A stretch of DNA of 64,000 nucleotides from Lepidodermella squamata (lineage: Eukaryota; Gastrotricha), in assembly GCA_047495785.1 (NCBI GenBank), contig JBLDXI010000023.1:620001-684000 (forward strand), given 5' to 3'. Of this stretch, positions 22,465-34,730 are shown piece by piece (the stretch's first letter is position 1; every line of letters starts with the position of its first letter). The notes below the pieces were generated by a model. The model was not told the DNA's origin. It saw only the letters and a list, made by a program, of their open reading frames with translations, and made no database searches. The position numbers and the translations under genes were made by a program.

Positions 22465-23076
22465 CACACAGCGGAGTCTAACCATTCACTCAAAACCGGC
22501 CGTCCGGGCGGCCGCCATGTGTTTATACAAAAAACTGATTGAGTATACACACAAATCATCCGACCACCTGACGCGCGCACTCACCTGTGTTACGCAATCA
22601 ACGCGCCGACTTTGCGGTTTTCGGAATCGGGGAGCCCTGATGGCCAACTACAAAATTGCCAAGCGGCTAGGCCGGCAAAAATCGGGAAGTATGAAAATTC
22701 AAGGTGAATAGCGCCAGTTTGAGTATACACGTTTTCGGCATTAGAGGGTTAAAATCAAATACTCCATCTCATGTACGTGGGCTTGAAATTACAGGCCGAG
22801 TTATTTCAATGGATTTTTACACCCTAACCCATCCTTAACCCATAAACCAGAAGAAAGTATCATCATCGTCAAATTACCATGTTTGTTGCGTGTTTATTGT
22901 AGCCCCTTAATTAGACGTCGAATATTTTAAAAGATTTATCGAGATTTATCGAAAAATTGTATGGAACTCGCTGGGCCCTGAGTCTATTCAATCGTATTTG
23001 CCCGCGTTCGATTCCAGGCTAATTTTAATAACATATAATATATTTTTGGATTTTTATTCCTGAAGCCTTTTCAGTT
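22465..23076. other. Intergenic, no gene seen
   Basis: Contains TGAGTATACAC at about 22538 and again at about 22718, and a GC-rich near-palindrome (GGCCGTCCGGGCGGCC) at about 22498. No gene. TTTATT near 23053 would serve as a minus-strand poly(A) signal for the next gene. Confidence 0.35.
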
Positions 23077-23484
23077 TTATTGTAATTTCGCATAAATTAT
23101 GCAAACTATCGTAATAATCATGGATAAAGCAAATGAAGGTCGAAAATAGTCAGCAGCCTTCGACATGCAAACCAGCAGTTGGCGATCACAGATCAAATTG
23201 CCGACACATTCGTAAGAAGTCGTGCATTTTTCAAGGAAATACTTGCACGTGCTGTTGTTTGGGCAGGGCGGCGGGTCTATCGAACATTGGTTCCAGCCCA
23301 TGTAATACGCTCGCCACGGCGGGCACAGGCAGACCCCGTCGATGCACCTCAAATCAAGCTTGCACTGGCTCGGATTGCATGCAGAGCCAATGTTATCGTA
23401 AACTCCGGCTTCGATAGCTTCGATGCCAGAAAAACTGATCGCAAAAATCGATAATCGAAGCAAATTATCAAATATCTGTGGCAT
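23077..23484 (-). CDS. Small cysteine-rich secreted or GPI-anchored protein (EB-like)
   Basis: Single exon, 135 residues. The ATG at 23484 directly follows an acceptor-like TTTTTTAGGTT, compatible with a trans-splice or 5'-UTR acceptor. An N-terminal signal sequence (LLRLSIFAISFSGIEAIEA) precedes a region with spacing like an EB/EGF module: CNPSQCKLDLRCIDGVCLCP, then further cysteines up to CVGNLICDRQLLVC. The C terminus is a hydrophobic segment (ALSMIITIVCIIYAKLQ), suggesting a GPI signal or a membrane anchor. The next gene on the same strand (24100-23516) has the same plan, so the two are probably a tandem pair. The function is unknown. Confidence 0.75.
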   Translation of the reverse strand: MPQIFDNLLRLSIFAISFSGIEAIEAGVYDNIGSACNPSQCKLDLRCIDGVCLCPPWRAYYMGWNQCSIDPPPCPNNSTCKYFLEKCTTSYECVGNLICDRQLLVCMSKAADYFRPSFALSMIITIVCIIYAKLQ

Positions 23485-23515
23485 AACCTAAAAAATGCAA
23501 GAAAATTAGGTAAAA

Positions 23516-24100
23516 TTAAGGCTTTTTAGCAAAATTTAATAGGACCAAAAGCAGAATTAAAATGTTTGTTGAGACATTTTTTGAACTTTTTGAAATGCAA
23601 ACATTTCTGGTGCAACTCAGCCCTGAAATGCACATGGCACTCGTGTAGCAAGACTGGCCATATTTGCGGCAAGCATTGCAATTCGAATAGGACTGACCAG
23701 CCGTGTTCAAGTCCGAACTTTCAGAGCCTTTAACGCAAGTGTAGTTATTTTTCGACGAAAAAGAGTAGCCAGTGTAGCATAGGCAGTATTTCACGTTGGA
23801 GTTGGCGGTTTTAGCCAGGCATTGAGTTTCCCCCAAGCAATTCGATGTGAAATTGCAGAGGCCATTGCCCAACTGGCAGTAGATGCAGTCGAGGTACTCG
23901 CCAGACCAGCAGATGTTATTGCCGTAGTAGATTCCCGAACAAGTGCAAACTCCTGAGGTGCAAGTCACAGTCCCTCGGTTGCCAGTTCCAGTGCCTTGGG
24001 CGCAATCTGAAACTGAGGTACAAGCCTCGCCAACAAACGAAATCTCCGTGGAGAAAGGCAGGAGAATTGCGAATAGAACAAGTTCAAATAAAGTTGCCAT
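23516..24100 (-). CDS. Cysteine-rich secreted or GPI-anchored protein (EB-like), neighbour copy
   Basis: Single exon, 194 residues from the ATG at 24100. The open frame extends upstream, but the signal peptide MATLFELVLFAILLPFSTE fits this start. About 20 cysteines follow in groups such as CTSVSDC, CTSGVCTC, CIYCQLGNGLC and CYTSAMCISGLSCTRNVC. The last block is typical of EB modules in nematode and other invertebrate surface proteins. A hydrophobic tail (STNILILLLVLLNF) suggests GPI anchoring. It is upstream of, and on the same strand as, the shorter relative at 23484-23077, separated by only 31 bases, so the two may be co-transcribed. Confidence 0.75.
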   Translation of the reverse strand: MATLFELVLFAILLPFSTEISFVGEACTSVSDCAQGTGTGNRGTVTCTSGVCTCSGIYYGNNICWSGEYLDCIYCQLGNGLCNFTSNCLGETQCLAKTANSNVKYCLCYTGYSFSSKNNYTCVKGSESSDLNTAGQSYSNCNACRKYGQSCYTSAMCISGLSCTRNVCISKSSKNVSTNILILLLVLLNFAKKP

Positions 24101-24247
24101 GTTTTTCAATTTTGCAAGACAATTTTTACACACGTCGTAGAGAGTGTCATAGCGTTGTTCAGCTCGTAAACAAAGCTCTATTGTCGTCGCTCACGTGGTA
24201 TACCTTTTGCGCGTCATTTTGTATAATTCAAAGTTTAGCGGGTAATT

Positions 24248-24982
24248 ATGTGTTGTAAGATGCGTCTAATTTTTTTAACTATTTACATATCAAGTCATGC
24301 GCTTGCTGAGCAGGGCTGTCAAGTGCCGACTGCTTTCTCGAAGATTCGGGTGTTTCTGCCCAAATCAAGCAACAACGCATCGTTACACAACGCAACCATG
24401 CCGATTCAGACGATAATCGTGGTCGTATGTTCTGGGAGGAATCATAGCGAAGCAGCATTCTGCGATGATAACGGACAATGGCAGCCAAGAATTCAGCATT
24501 GCTTTGAAAATCAAGCCGGGAGAGCCTTCAAGCAGGCCACTCTAGGTAGATTTTACCAGCATTTTTTGGAAATCTCTCAACTCTTGCAATTAGGCCCAGG
24601 GAGAACGCCAAGAACCAGACGCACAACGGCTGCAACAACGGAACCCATGACGACAAGTTAGGCCTTGATATCTTGCAGAATCTATTAAGTCCTTTTAAAA
24701 ATTTTACTTTCAGATTTTGATCAAGCAACTACGGAGGATCCTTCAGAGACGACAACGAAGAAGACCACGACAAGGACAACGGAATCTACGACTACGACAA
24801 AACGTAAGGACCAGTCGACTCAGAATCCGCAATCGCTTCCAACCGAGGCTATCATTGGCATCGTGGTGGGTAGTGTCGTAGTAGCGACTATTGCCATCAC
24901 TCTCGGTGTGTTCTACGGCACGTGTCAAGGCGAGCAGTCTAAACCTCGACCTGTATTAGAGACTTACATGAACTTGCCTTGA
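24248..24982 (+). CDS. Type-I membrane protein: sushi-like domain, Thr-rich stalk
   Basis: Exons 24248-24545, 24594-24656 and 24714-24982 (630 nt, 209 residues). The first intron is only 48 nt and in frame, so retaining it would add 16 residues without a stop. A signal peptide (RLIFLTIYISSHALA) precedes a short domain with CCP/sushi-like features: a first Cys in QGCQVPT, then VVVCSG, AFCDDNGQWQP and QHC. A mucin-like Thr/Arg stalk follows (TTTKKTTTRTTESTTTT), then a membrane helix (AIIGIVVGSVVVATIAITL) and a 23-residue tail ending NLP. AATAAA lies 29 nt past the stop. Likely a cell-surface or adhesion protein; the role is unknown. It diverges from the EB-like genes, which start 148 bp away on the other strand. 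Confidence 0.75.
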
Positions 24983-25252
24983 AGTGCCATCTATGTACTT
25001 CAGATTTGTTAATAAAAACAACAGACAAATTATAACCGAGTTACTGAGTTCCGATAATAAGATTCGAAGTAAAAGGACTGATTCTCATTTGCATTCCAGT
25101 GGTCTGAACCCCTGCCTCTTTTACATGAGGCTGTTGCTTTGTTAGCATAATACAGTGATTATGGTTTAGCAAAGTTAAGCTTTATTAAGTACTGAATCCA
25201 GTTAATTAGTCCTTAGAACAGACACTTTAGGCTTCATACGTCTTAAAGGATT

Positions 25253-25827
25253 TTAGCATTGGGTGGGGTACTGCTCCTTGCCGAGGATAACTTTCTGGTC
25301 CTTACAGCAGGTCTGGTACATGGAGTCGTACGAAGCTGTTCCGCAGCACTTGATGGTGTAGCGGTTCCAGTCGAATGCGTTAGCGCCACAGCACTGGGTG
25401 AAGCCGAATGGGCCGTTGTTAGCGATGCCATTGCCGTCGTATTCGGAGAGGCAGAAATCTAAGAATGAATAGAAGTTTAATCATGTCTTCCAGATACCGG
25501 ATAATGGACTCACTCGGTTCGCCAGCAACGCACTCCTTGTTCGCGCCACGAGCAGCCAGCACAACGCCATTGCAGCACTTTTGGAGGTTCGGGTAGTAGG
25601 CAGTGTTTCCGCAGCAAGCCATTCCGTTGTTCGGATTGGCGTTGCCCTCACAGCACAGCGCCTTGTTTTGGTACACTCCAGTGAATCCGTCAGGGCAGGA
25701 GATGTCTGCGAATTATACGGATTAGAAAGGGAGTCAGGAAAAATGGAAAAGGGTAGAGCTAACCTTCCTTTGCAGGCCGAGCAGCAGCAACAGCCAGGAG
25801 AGCAGAAATCAAGACGGCAGCCTTCAT
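25253..25827 (-). CDS. Galaxin-like secreted di-cysteine protein
   Basis: Exons 25827-25764, 25705-25514 and 25458-25253 (462 nt, 153 residues; phases 1 and 1 agree). The signal peptide is MKAAVLISALLAVAAARP. The mature part is built of repeats with paired cysteines about 10-20 residues apart: ALCCEG, MACCGNTAYYP, QKCCNG, TQCCGANAFD, IKCCGTASYD and QTCCKDQ. This CCG-x-x-x-Y-x(n)-CC rhythm is that of galaxin-type repeats, first known from coral skeleton and found in many invertebrate secreted proteins. Here it may belong to extracellular matrix or cuticle (inference). A TATA-like element lies about 80 bp upstream, and TTTATT (AATAAA on this strand) lies 67 bp past the stop. Confidence 0.85.
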
Positions 25828-25888
25828 ATTTAGGAACGAGTTTAAATTGGTAAAAGATTAAACGAAAAGGTAAGTTGTGACAAATTCG

Positions 25889-25914
25889 AAGCGATTCGAA
25901 ATCGCTTAAATAGA
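25889..25914 (-). promoter_or_regulatory. Palindrome plus TATA-like box of the galaxin-like gene
   Basis: On the minus strand CTATTTAAG (25914-25906) is a TATA-like element about 80 nt before the ATG at 25827. It abuts a palindrome, AAGCGATTCGAAATCGCTT (25889-25907), with 8-bp arms. The pair looks like a core promoter with an adjacent dyad element; no transcription data are available. Confidence 0.4.
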
Positions 25915-27577
25915 GGTTTTCAAGTTATCTCGTGAGACTGCTGCCTGTCGCGATAATCAAAGTTCCCATCCTATTTTTGCTAGCAGCGACACTCGATCTC
26001 GGCGTGGAAATCAGCACAAGGGATACCAGGCCCAATGAATGTAGTACTGCAGACGCGTGGGCTTGGTTCCGTCGCCGCCAGGGGCGTCAGAACCCCAATA
26101 CACGTTATCAATAAGGCGGTCAAATTTATTTGCGGACGAGGTGAGGACCTTGTCAGGTTAACCCAGACCTGAATAATGTTATTCCTACGCGAGTGGAAAA
26201 ACAGGTGTAATTTATCGTAATTTATTATTATACAGTGCTACCCGCAATGACCAAAAATGTTATTCGTAGTTTCTTTCTTGTATTTGCCGAGGCATCATTT
26301 AATTTATTTGTCCTTCGAGTTATATTAACACAGAATAAATTTATTTCGTCGGGACCAAAAATGTTCCTTATTATTTTCATAACCTTATCAGCGCGCAATA
26401 ATGGATCCTGGAGCTGCCAGGGAGGAAGAACCTTTTTGCTATATTTGTATGATATAGCACGAGTAAAGAGTCTATATCTGAACGGAGCCGGCCGAGATTT
26501 ACGAATCGGAACGAGTCGCGGACGAGTGGAGATGAGTAAATCGAGTAGGGCGAGTTCAGATATAAACGATATAAACGATAAATAAATATAAACGATTTAC
26601 GAATCAATTCCTCTAATCAAATTAGCTTGTGAATATGCTAATTAATTCACCCAGTAAACTATGAATATGCAAATGAGGCAGTTGTTTCGTTTTTTCCGAC
26701 GCCCTTTGTTGCGTACGTCCGCAGCGCTGTCAAACCTTTGCCCGTTTTTCAGATTCACATGAATGATCTTGGACAAGGTTTAACGCAATGTCACATGTGC
26801 GGATTTGTCTGGCGATGAATGCGGTCACATGCCAAGGAAAGCAGACGCTAAAAATTAACGCCGACAAGGCTCTGTAATCCGGAGTCCGCGGTGTCGCTCA
26901 GTGCCACTCGTGGTTTACGTTCGACCTTCTTCGCTAATTAACTGTAGGTAATCGAAAATTAAGGCCACGCCTCTCTCTTTTTTATAAGAGAAATCGAGTC
27001 GATGACTTCAGTCACGGAAACTTGGGCAATTGTCCCACCTGAGAAACCCTCACAGACTCGCGAATCATTATTTTCATATAAAAAGTCCTAATTTTTCTGT
27101 TTATAGTCTTTGATAATCCGGACATCGTTATGGAAAAAACGGATAATCCAATTAGCTTCGAACTTGGCAGTTTTTCCACCCTTGAATCGTCTCTCCAACT
27201 TATTTTTCGTGGCCATAATAGAGAAGCGGGGGTGTGACACGCGAGTTGCCGCTAATTCATAGCGACGCTAAGTGAATCGGGACGACAAAAAAACGAGACA
27301 ATCAATGAATGCGGCTAGTAATAATTGCCCCATCAGCTATCGGCTTTGCTTATTCCAAAAAAGGGATAAAGAAACGCTCCACTGTTCTAGCATGTCGAGA
27401 TCTCACGTGCAGTTTTCACCAATTAAATACCTCGTTTTTGCTTGTTGTCAACCTTTATTCGTCATGACCAACCTAACAACTTGTGACCATTTTCCACAAG
27501 AACAGGGCACTACAACTATCAGGAAACCGTCAAATTTTCATGTGGATTTTAGACGTTATTTTGTCATTTCGATTTCA
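25915..27577. other. Intergenic, no gene seen
   Basis: At 26233 TACAGTGCTACCCGCAATGA resembles the start of a pogo-like terminus, but no partner was found. CGAGTAGGGCGAG-type simple repeats occur at 26510-26580. No domain-bearing frame. Some of 27300-27577 is open in the frame of the next gene but lacks a signal-peptide start. Confidence 0.35.
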
Positions 27578-28597
27578 ATGTCGACCTTCGTTTTTGCCTT
27601 CTCCTTGATAGTTTTCGTCGTTTTCAGCAGCTCGGCTGCTGAAGAGCTATACGATCGGGATGGCTTCTTGATATCGGCATCAAGTAACAACGATATCGCC
27701 TCTTCACCCGTGGGCAGCGAAAAAAGCAGCGGTTTAACAAGGTAAAAAAAATCGAGCAATCGAGCGCAAAGAAAAATTGAAAAACTTGAAAATTCAAGTA
27801 TTTAAAATCGAAAATTTAAACATTTGGATATCGAATTTGAGTTTCCAATTTTTTTATTGAATTTGATTTTACTGAATCAGAAAAAATGTCCCCAGAAAGG
27901 ATTTATGGAATTTTCCGCGGGAAATTTCATTGAATTTTTTTTAATTTCAAATTCAAATTTTTCTGTCCTATTTGAAAAATCTTCATTCTTGGCATAAAAC
28001 ACTAAAATCATGAATCTCTCATGAATATGCAAATGAAACAATGAATATTCAAATTACTGTGATTATGCAATTGAGGTCGCAATCTAATTTGCATTAAATG
28101 TGTGCATATTAATTTGAATATTCAATATTTTATTTGCATATTCACGGGAAAAAATCCGAATTTTCGTTGAAATTGACGTTGATTTTTTCTCCTTTAAAAT
28201 CGAATCATAACTCGGAAAAAAATTGAAAAATTGAAGAAATTAATTTTCATAATTAATTATTCATGTTTCTTTATTTTTCAGCCATTGTCCTAAATTGTGC
28301 CCTCGGGTTAAGACGAATAAAAAAGCTAAGAAGCCGCGGTCATCGAAGCGTTCATCAGACGCAAAGCCCGACAACAGTATTATTCACCCGGTGGTCGAGT
28401 CGATCCTGAACTCTTACGCCTCGCAGGAGCAGTGCCTCGCCGACTGCATGTGCGCGTCTTACTGTTCCATTTTCGAGTCCCTCATGGACATCGCCGTCGA
28501 GCAGTGCGCACCCGCCTGCCGGGCTGCCAACCCAACGAAAGATGCGGCGAATTTCTTCCCACGCCTCCGTAGCTCGCTTATGGAATATATCGAATGA
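27578..28597 (+). CDS. Small secreted cysteine-rich protein, unknown family
   Basis: Two exons, 27578-27741 and 28282-28597, joined in phase 2 (480 nt, 159 residues). I chose the ATG at 27578 because it opens a clear signal peptide (MSTFVFAFSLIVFVVFSSSA); the frame is open further upstream without one. After a short acidic segment, HCPKLCPRVK is followed by a basic stretch (NKKAKKPRSSKRSS) with possible dibasic processing sites. A helical, cysteine-rich part follows (CLADCMCASYC, then CAPAC). Eight cysteines could give four disulfides. Not recognised; a small secreted factor is possible but not shown. Confidence 0.65.
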
Positions 28598-31095
28598 TAA
28601 TTTGGCAACAACAGTATAATTAAAAAATCTCATAACAATAATTTCCGATAATCGATGGACAAATTTATGTACCTATTTTATTTAGCAAAATTGTAATTTT
28701 CCAGAAGAAATTCACCACTTTAGATCTCAGCTACTATCCGGGCCCTAATAAATTATTGAACTCATCGATTAGCGTGTGAAAATTTTCAAGTCAATTAATT
28801 GTCGAGCCAATTAGCGGCAATGTACTCATTTTGCAGGGGAAACCACGCTTATAGATGACAGGTGGCAACATAACCTCGACGACCAATTCATCAATTTGAA
28901 ATACACACAAAAATAGCCAAAGTTCGTTTGGTGATTAGAAAGTTCGAATCGATTTTTGAGCTTGAGGTTTATTTCGTAAGAAAGTCGCAAAATGTGCTAG
29001 AATTAAATGTATCCGGATTTTTTCGATGTTTACCTTTTTCTTACTTGATCGATAATTTTTTCCTCAGCTGATATATTCGGACAAATCACTGATTTGCAGA
29101 ATCGATACTTCAAGGGAAAACCTAGCCTTGGAACCTACATGTGTAGGGTTTTTGAATTTCGTAAAATATTTCCCAACTTATTTTTTTATTGAATTTTTTC
29201 CTTAGACCCTTAGGGACTTTTAGGAAAGAAAAAATGCAACGAACAATTGAGAATTGAGGTGAGCAATCGATATCCATCACTTCGAATCACGTGTCACATT
29301 AGCTTTGCGACAATCATTAAAAACGAAATTTCCCAAGATTTATATTGACGAGGGACATTTTAACCCTCGCGCCACTACATTTTAGGAATTGGTACAATTT
29401 TTATTGATTATGAGTGACTGAATTCTCCCCGAAGCTGTAATAGCTCCGTCGAACGATGGAGATCGAACATCACATCGAGTGCAAACTTTCACACGTTCAC
29501 ACATGCGGTATAATTGCGGCAATAAAATCACGGAAGCGATGAATAATTAAACCAGACATATTGAACCTCTTTGCGTACCAAGCAGCTATTTATATAGCCC
29601 AGCAATTGATCGTCTTTCAAATTTATTCTACTTTCACTTTATTCTCATAATATTAGGAAAACCTGGAATGGACACTTTATTCAAGGTTAAGTGTATCGAA
29701 TAGCGAAAGGTGAACGGACGAGTGTCGCATTTTAATAATAAAAAAATTTAGAAAAAAAACGAATTTGACTAAAAATCTAACGGCGGGCTAAACAAGGTTA
29801 AAACGTATAGGTATAACAACAAGAGTCACTTTGCAGAATTCATGCTTTCGAATGTTAAAAATCAGTTGTTGCTCAAAATAAAATAAAAAGGTGATAACTG
29901 ATTTTTAGAATTTCGTCAATTTTTACCTGATTTTCAACAATATAACGCCCATTTACTCAACTTGGGGTCCCCTAATACAAAGTATGTATAATTTACTAAA
30001 TCGCTTCAATTAAACGCTTCAAAGCAGCATGGCCTCCAAAATAAACGTTATAAACAAGATAAATTAATAGTGATTTTTGCGAAGCAATTTAGGACCACTT
30101 TTTAAGGTTCGCAACCCAGGTGAACTTTTCATTTCCTTTTTATTTTTTTTTAATTGAGATTTAAGGCCTAAATAATCGATTAGTGGAAAACAAATTGTGG
30201 AGGTTTGGTTCGCTATTCCGCAAAAATCTTCGAAAAATCTGGAAAATCGGCTGAAAACGCGGCTAGCAGCCCAGTTCATGTTAAGGTTTCCAGAAATTAT
30301 TTGAAAAATTGATGTGATAATTATTGGGTGAACTGGGTGATAACGGTATTAGAATTTTTTATTTTTTATTTCATTTAAAAACAGTTTACCAGTGCAAGCA
30401 TGGTAGAGTGTGTCCAATAATAATCCGGAGTCTCATTTTTGAGTAATTATTACAAAATATCGAATTTCGCACCAATCACCTCGAGTTCAATGTCTAATTC
30501 CCAGCTGGCGAAACGGAGAATTTAAAAAAAAATCTTCTCATATTTCAACAAAGCCCACAGTGTCCAAGGTTACCGTGTCCACAATTACGGTGTACAAAAA
30601 TTCATTTTCCATCATTTTTTTCTGTAACCGAGATTGCGAAAGTGATTTTGAAGCCTAGTTCTCGGGTGTCTCGTAAGAGCTTTCATCCGAAAAAAATCCC
30701 GAAAAAATGAAACGATCAGCAGTAGTTCAAAAATTCGGCTATCCTGCTACATACTCTAGATTTTTTCGCTGAAAGCGATACCTAATTGAAAGGCTGCCGC
30801 GCCGAAAAGTTTCTAATTTCAACAAGAAATTAAAAATATTGTCTTCACTCATAGCTCATGTTACACCTGAGTGCACTATTTCAGAAAAAAATATTTAGAA
30901 AATTTGCGTATTCGTTTTCGAAAGGTGTTCACAAAAAAAAAGCCGCCGTAATTGCTAAAATGTCGGAGCTGCTTGAACTCCTCGGCGGCAAATGAGATAA
31001 TTGCACACACAACTTCATTGTCTGCAGCTCATCAATTAGTAATTCGCGACAAAGTCATTAAGCTAATTAAGAGCTGTGTTCTGGTAGCAGGTTTT

Positions 31096-31215
31096 GCGCG
31101 CGCGTGCGCACGCGAGCGAGCGAGTGAGAGCGCGTGAGAGATAAACTTTTCGTGCACGCGCGCTCGCTCGCTCACTCGTGACTCGCGTTACGGTCACCAC
31201 AGCGAGCGAGCGAGT
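31096..31215. repeat. GC-rich simple-sequence cluster with opposed GAGCGAGC tracts
   Basis: GCGCGCGCGTGCGCACGCG leads into GAGCGAGCGAGTGAG (31113-31127). The opposite-strand version CGCTCGCTCGCTCACTCG follows at 31161-31178, and GAGCGAGCGAG again at 31203-31213. The opposed tracts can pair, though imperfectly because their phase is slipped. Confidence 0.55.
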
Positions 31216-34200
31216 AGTATATCAAGCGGCAAAAAGTGATGATTAAAATCACGGTTTCATTTATGCGCGCTGTATAGCTATTATAAATTATCTCTCGTGA
31301 CTGCATCTTTATTCTCATCGTAATAATATAATAATGGCTCATAATAGCCGGTAAACAGCGCGTGAATTTGATATAAAATAAATAAAATATTTAAGTGAAA
31401 ATTTTGTTCCTCATCCCGAGCGCAAACAAAAGTCAAGTCGCGCTATTGTTCCTATACACTTGACTATATAAGTAGTGTATGCGTTAAAGGTAGTTGATAA
31501 TCTGATAAATAAGGCGATGATATTATTAACACAGTTAAGTAATTAGGTAGCCATCTCGCGTTCGTTCCCACTCTCACGCACGCGATGAGCGCTAAACCGT
31601 AAAACAATAATCATCGTTATTATTATTTTTAATTATCATCTCATTATTTCGCATTTAGCTCCAATTTTATTAAAAATTTAATTAGCCAACTATTATTTTG
31701 TTGGAAAACATTAAGGCGGCTTTTAATTCATTTAGTAACTAATTTTCTAAAAAAATTTAAAATCATCAAAAAATTAAGAATAATTTGCTATATTTCCATT
31801 CATTTTCCAATCAAGGGTTAAGTTTAATTTTGAAAATTTTCATTATTTAACTAAAATTTAAATCCTTCGATTTGAGGAATAATACAATTTTTTAGGTTCC
31901 AGAGCTAAATTTCGCAAATTATTTGAAATTCCGGAATTTTCCTGGAAATATTGGAAAAATCACTGATTAGTAAAATCGATACTTGGAATCGATATCGGCC
32001 ATAGAAATTGGACCGCTTGAAACCCATATCTCGGGGAAATCTAACGTTGGAGTCTCAAATTTAGCGCTGGAACCCTTTGAATAAATTTGTAGCCGGATTT
32101 TTTCGAAAGACCAAGATCGATTTGCCAGGGCTGCAAATCTGTCCGGGTTCGCGAGCCAGGCATGTGGGCGGGTTTTAGTCCAAATTCATGTCCCAATTGA
32201 TGAATTTTTGCATTTTTCCAAAAATAAGTTTATTTTTACGTTTTTCGCAATAAAATTTCAAAATTTTTAATTAAATCGCGCAATAAATTTGAGACGTGAA
32301 GCTACGAGTGAAACAAATTTTCTCCGCCTAATTACTCGCTAATTTTCCATTGTTTCCAAGTGAAATAATTTTCATAACTCGATTGTTAAAATAGCCGAGC
32401 GCGTCTGGCGCGCAAAAACCGGATGGACGCGCTCGACCAGCGATTAGCACCCCACCCAGCAGCCCCACATATATTAGGTATATTGCGCATGTGTTGCGCG
32501 ATGCGATGCAAATTTTGTTATACTATCGCGATATAATTCATCACAAGAAATTTTTTCATCATCAACGCGCCCCTAAATAATAATTCATTATTCGATAATT
32601 AATCCGCGCGCGATAATTACAGTTAAAGTTCATCCATTATACGCGCTCGCGTGTATTTATTCATTTTCCGCTTGACTAGCATTTATTTGTCCACATACAC
32701 AGCAGTAACGGGGTGCAATTATATTAAATAATTGAGCGAGCAGAAAATTGAAAAATAAAATCTATTTAACAACGCGCCGTCGCCGCCGCTGCCGCAACGA
32801 GACAATAATAGTAGTGGAGATAAGTAATTATCCTCACCGATTTTCGCACGTATATCATCGACTGCGCCTCTCGATTAGCGCGAACTTTTACGCGAGCGAC
32901 TATTCACGTATTAGGCGATGGTTGGTATACCTATCACATCAGGTGGTATAGCATGAGGCGTGTTTAAAATTTATTAAAGTATTTATATTCCTAATAGCTT
33001 TCAGGGTGTCTAAACCTGATGAAAATAGCTGCGCGCGCGCGCACAGGCAGGCAGGCGGGGTGTTTAAAAACCTAATTACAATATAAAATTGCGCGCTGCC
33101 TTAATATTATTATATTAGTGCGCGCTTGGAAAACATCAAAGATGAAGCGCGCGCGTCAATGCAAAGCCGCGCCTCGAGGCGCGCAAAATCACCGCGATGA
33201 TGATGTATCTATGATGAAAATGAGGCCCATTAAGCGCCGCGGTAATAATGAGCAAATCGTCGAGTGGTATAGCAGCTCAGGTTTAAAATATTCAACAAAT
33301 TTGCGCTTAATTGCATAGGTATACATACTTACTTTTTACGTGCGCGCGTCTATAGATAGAGAGGTTTATTAACCTATAATATTGTTTTTATGATGGGTCA
33401 TCAAATAGCGCGCGAAATTGATCTTAATTTGATACGCTGTTTTTTCTCGCGCTCAAGTGGCTTGTTTTTCGCGCGCGCGCACGCCCTATCTACCAAAAAT
33501 CGCGCACTCGAAAGTGTCTCGTTTACGCCTCGGATTAACGTCCGATTTCAGGCTAGAAATCGAGATAGCAAACAGGATGTTTCGGGCCTCGTCTAATCCC
33601 GGCTGTTCAAGTGAGGGTGGTAAACAATGATGGCGCGTAAGACACGCAGTTTTATGGCTCTCCCGTCAACAATGGATTTGTCTTAAATTTCGCAGATTAA
33701 ATCAATTAATGATTTCAATGCAAAGGCTAATCGCGTCCCGTTTCATTGTTACGTTTTTTTCAAATCAACCTAAGTATTTATCCTAAACAAGTTTCAGACG
33801 TACCATTTTCAAATGTTCAGGGCGATTTTTTGTGTGAATTTCTATAACAACATTATCGCATTGTTGTTCAGTGGACGTAGGTCCCGCTAAAACCTTATAA
33901 CCCATAGACGCAGATACTTGGGACGAGGGTCCAATGTAGGTATAAATAGTCATAACATCTTCATATTACACTGCCATTCTGCCACGCTTCTGACAGGTTT
34001 AAACTCATTTTCGTTAATTTTCAATGAATTTTCGAAGAATGAAACTTCTTCTCCCTCGAAATCTTCCTCCTTAAATTTTACGAATTTTTCTCATTTTTTG
34101 AAAATTTTCTAAATTTAACTTGAGCGTTCGGCTATATTTTAATTTTCTCATTTCCTTCTTCGGTCTTGGAATATAGTGTCTAGCCTTTTTTGTTCCGAAA

Positions 34201-34730
34201 TTCGCTTGAAACACCTCAAATCTGAAGAATCAGCTTTGGAATGTGTGTTAATTTTAAAGAATTAATTCGAAATTTGCAACGCATTTCAAGTTTTTCCTTC
34301 TCATTTGTCCAGTTTTTTCATTCAAAATTCGCTTGAAAATATTCTCGTAAATTTTGTACTAAATTTCGAATTTTTTCAATTAATTTCAAAATTGCGAACT
34401 ATCAGGCCTTGATTCACTTGATTCACTTTTTCATATTTCCCTGCAATTTTTATTCAATTTAAGTCGCATCGCTTTTGTTGGGTTTTTGTTTCAAATTTGG
34501 CCTTCCGCAACTCTTGCGTTGAAATTTTCCAGGCACGCCACTCCTCATTTAGGAGCGGCTCGGCCGCTGTCACGCGCACAGGTGATGGATATCTCGTGTC
34601 ACCAGAAGCGCGTTAGCTTTGGCGGCTCGCGTTTGGCGGCCGCACCTGGCCATCAGCCACCGCATCGCAATTGACGAACACAAGAGCGAGCGAGTGAGAT
34701 GAGGCGGCTAATCTAGCACGAGATCGCGCG

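Noticed and set aside
21621-22481. Two mirror-image open frames encoding almost the same 65-residue peptide
   Set aside because: They are the two arms of the inverted repeat at 21632-22464. The identity is explained by the repeat, and there is no domain or splice context.
23077-24100. Possibility that the cysteine-rich tandem pair are venom-type toxins
   Set aside because: Hydrophobic C-terminal tails point to surface anchoring, and the cysteine spacing is EB/EGF-like. There is no evidence for a toxin role.
25932-26114. Frame with a leader-like hydrophobic start upstream of the galaxin-like gene
   Set aside because: No ATG in frame, and it lies in the presumed promoter on the opposite strand.
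29300-29450. CGAGGG...CCCTCG stem as a possible histone-type 3' hairpin or microRNA
   Set aside because: The stem is only 6 bp with no conserved flanks and no histone gene nearby.
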